Positions 61,905-64,000 of a stretch of DNA of 64,000 nt are shown piece after piece. Below the pieces are notes generated by a model. That model was not told where the DNA came from and did not search any database. It worked only from the letters and a program-made list of their open reading frames with translations. The translations under genes were made by a program, and so were the position numbers. The DNA lies in the NCBI RefSeq assembly GCF_008831285.2, contig NC_045145.1, positions 21,388,802-21,452,801 on the forward strand, written 5' to 3'. The stretch is from Nymphaea colorata. Lineage: Eukaryota; Streptophyta; Magnoliopsida; Nymphaeales; Nymphaeaceae. Each line of letters begins with the position of its first letter. Positions within the stretch are counted from its first letter, which is position 1.

Positions 61905-63333
61905 AGCCACGGGAAGCTCTGCCAATGAGGGCCAAATAGAAGTTGGCTATGTCGATGGGCTCCATCAAGAGGCGGATCTTGGTGCCCAGCTCCACCCACT
62001 CGGTCTCCACCTCGAACGAGTCGGGTAGCTCAAACACCTTGAGCAATTCCCGGACCTCCTCCCAGAGGCCAACCAGCTTCAGCCTACGCACATTAGCCTC
62101 GAAGTCCGCCGGACTTTGCTGCAGCTTGAATGCATCGTAGTAGCCCGTCCCGTGGCTGGATGCGGGGGCACACAAGGCTCCATATTAGCCTGGGCGTGGG
62201 GCCAGGCCGCCGCCAGGCCGGGCCTGTGCCCAATAGGCCGGCCCGGCCCGTTTAGATTAACAACTTATATTTTTTTTATTTTTTTTGTTTCAATAATATA
62301 TATTTATTATTAATAAATATATTTTCTATTTTAAAAAATTATTTTTTAATTTTAAATGGGCCAGGCCAGGCCGGGCAGAGACCCGGGCTATCGGGCCAGG
62401 CTCACCGACCTGCCGGGCCGGCCCGGCCGGATACCCACCGGTACTCGGTATTTCTCCAGCTTTCCCAGCCTATTTCTGATGCGCTCTTTGTACCCTTCCA
62501 CTCTCCTCAAGTTATTGGATCTTTCCACTTCCATTTCCGGGGCACCTATTAGGTTTAGCCTGGCTTCGGTGCTCTACAAGTTATAAGGACAAGTTAGGTT
62601 AATTTTAGCTAAAAAAAAAAAGAAGACAAACTAATGAACAAGAAAGGCAATCTAGATAACGCAGCATAAGACCTGAGTCCAGCAGCGCAAGCTCAACTCG
62701 ACCCACCCAGAAAACTCAGTATTTGCTAGCTCAAACTCAAGTCGATCAATATATTTATGTTCAAGCATGTTGTGTTTCTTTTAATTAGATCAGCTTGTTT
62801 TGTTGCTACTCTCTCAATATATTTTGACATTTATTATATAATCTCAGCTTTTTACAACTCGAGCTCTATTCTACTCGTTTAACATTTTGAGCATTGAACT
62901 CAAGTTTGACTCGTTTATAAAAAGTAGAGTTTTGACAAGCGAGTTTCAGCTAGCATGACCAATGATACACACAAATAGCAATAGAAGAATTGTAAACGAG
63001 AGAGAGACTTACAAATCCAAGTGCAAGGAATGCAAGGTTGACACCACTTTCGGTGGAGAGGGGGAGTTTATTCAAATTATCCAAGAGAGATATGCTGTTC
63101 AAATCTATCGTCTTCCTTTCGTAGTTCAGATGCTCTTCCACGCTTTCTAGCACAGAGCCGTGCAGCTGAAGGGAGTAGAACAGGAGCTGCAGCACGGCAT
63201 CATGGTTGTCCACCCTTAACAATGGCTTCCCGTCATCGACACAGAAGTAGAAGCTCCCAAAGGGCCGGTAGGGACACAGCTTCCAAGAGAGAGCCGCCAC
63301 TGGCAGCGCTCCTCTGTGCGCAGGAGTAGTAGC
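61905..63333 (-). pseudogene. EDS1: EDS1-like middle fragment, truncated at both ends
   Basis: The first exon piece, 63333-63013, encodes CPYRPFGSFYFCVDDGKPLL, DNHDAVLQLLFYSLQL and LPLSTESGVNLAFLALGF, the end of the EDS1 lipase-like domain. A GTAAGT donor joins in phase to an exon starting at 62573 (STEARLNLIGAPEMEVERSN ... LGKLEKYR). This is broken by a 257-bp insertion at 62187-62443 and continues with GTGYYDAFKLQQ, DFEANVRRLKLVGLWEEVRE and IRLLMEPIDIANFYL, the start of the EP domain. Homology then stops. The N-terminal catalytic region is missing on the other side, where the sequence changes to TNL intron 1. No stop codon interrupts the EDS1 frame apart from the insertion, so the damage is recent. 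Confidence 0.85.
62187..62443. mobile_element. GGCCGGGCC-rich miniature element inside an EDS1 exon
   Basis: It has GC-rich ends with repeated GGCCGGGCC and an AT-only core. The flanks CTCCATATT (62178-62186) and CTCGGTATT (62444-62452) look like a decayed 8-9 bp duplication. Treating them as one copy restores the EDS1 reading frame, which supports these boundaries. Size and ends fit a non-autonomous hAT-type element. Confidence 0.6.
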
Positions 63334-63891
63334 TGAACTTGTCAATATATTAAATTGGTTTTGGCAGTCACGGCTTCTTTGTTATGAGCTGTCCACCTCT
63401 CTTTCTCTTGAACGGTGATTCTAAAGCTAATAGACATTACGAGACACCAAACCTAAGCTAGGTGATCACTTTTTTTTTTATTGTTTTTTTTCAACCATTC
63501 ATTACAATAGATCAAATGACTAATGAGAAAGTTGGGTAACTTTGCTTTGCTTTGTAGAGTCACTATTTACTTTTCATATATATATATATATGTATTGGGT
63601 GAATGATGACTTTAGCTATTCAAAGTCACCCAGCCAACCAATTAGGTCATCTATCCAAAACATATAAATAGTTGAGAAAAAGGTGAGAATTAATGTTAAA
63701 TGATAAAAATACCAATTACCGTTTTTCTTTATTTTTTCTCCGTTGATCATAATTGATCAAATAACTCTTATTAGATGGTTGGGTGACTTTAAAAAACCTG
63801 AATCTGGCTTTTTAGAATAACTCAACTACCTAATAAGAGTCGTTTGAGATCATGATCGACGATTAAGAGAAAAAATAAAAGAAAATGTAAT

Positions 63892-63926
<35 letters not shown>

Positions 63927-64000
63927 GTCTGGGTGATTCAAGAAAGCTACAATCATCATTCAATTTTCCAATATATATTTGTTATTTCGTGTTTATTTGT
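63334..64000. repeat. Sequence homologous to TNL intron 1
   Basis: It matches 45143-45420 of TNL1 and 53613-54240 of TNL2, including GAACTTGTCAATAT, TTGGCAGTCA, GGTGATTCTAAAGCTA and later TA runs with GGGTGACTTTAAAAA. The match continues to the edge of the window. In the two TNLs this intron lies between the TIR and NB-ARC exons. Here EDS1 sequence replaces the NB-ARC side. Confidence 0.8.

Noticed and set aside
63300-64000. In-frame TIR-EDS1 fusion gene across the window edge
   Set aside because: The AG acceptor next to the EDS1 fragment would need a donor exon ending in phase 1, but both TNL TIR exons end in phase 2. The EDS1 piece is also broken by an insertion and truncated.
1-64000. CRISPR arrays, phage or bacterial defence operons
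   Set aside because: Introns, gene families and repeats are those of a plant nucleus. The repeats seen are microsatellites and transposons, without regular spacers.

Overview
This window is plant nuclear DNA: split genes with GT-AG introns, AT-rich and transposon-rich spacers, and no bacterial features. Toll/interleukin-1 receptor NLR genes (TNLs) together with SAG101 and EDS1 homologues indicate a flowering plant outside the monocots. I cannot name the species. Gene models were built by joining open frames across splice sites whose phases agree.

Left third (1-32 kb). A long minus-strand gene (3813-14407, leader reaching about 16340) encodes a 314-residue protein with a C-terminal SAM domain. 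Its seven small coding exons are separated by introns that hold Mutator-like and other elements. A plus-strand acid-lipase-like gene (18165-21828, nine exons) follows. Then comes a tandem pair of xyloglucan endotransglucosylase/hydrolase genes (26417-27859 and 29737-31311), each with four exons and a TATA box.

Right half (32-64 kb). This is an immune gene cluster. It contains two SAG101-like genes (37239-40393 and 56974-59572, plus strand), two complete TNL genes (46256-41737 and 55240-50190, minus strand), a short 3' remnant of another SAG101 copy, and two broken pieces of an EDS1-like gene. Each TNL is tail-to-tail with a SAG101 gene or remnant, and that unit is duplicated. In plants, TNL TIR domains make nucleotide signals that are sensed by EDS1-SAG101 or EDS1-PAD4 dimers, so sensors and the downstream signalling partner sit side by side here.

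The two EDS1 pieces are complementary. The upstream and middle part lies at 63333-61905 on the minus strand and stops at the motif DIANFYL. The C-terminal part lies at 32334-32720 on the plus strand and starts at IANFYL. A single inversion of the roughly 29.6 kb between them would explain this. The 5' side of the EDS1 piece is joined at about 63333 to sequence homologous to TNL intron 1, which suggests a third TNL-derived copy beyond the right edge of the window.

The remaining space holds miniature inverted-repeat elements with recognisable target duplications, two apparent solo LTRs, a tRNA-derived SINE, a perfect 87-bp inverted repeat and many microsatellites.
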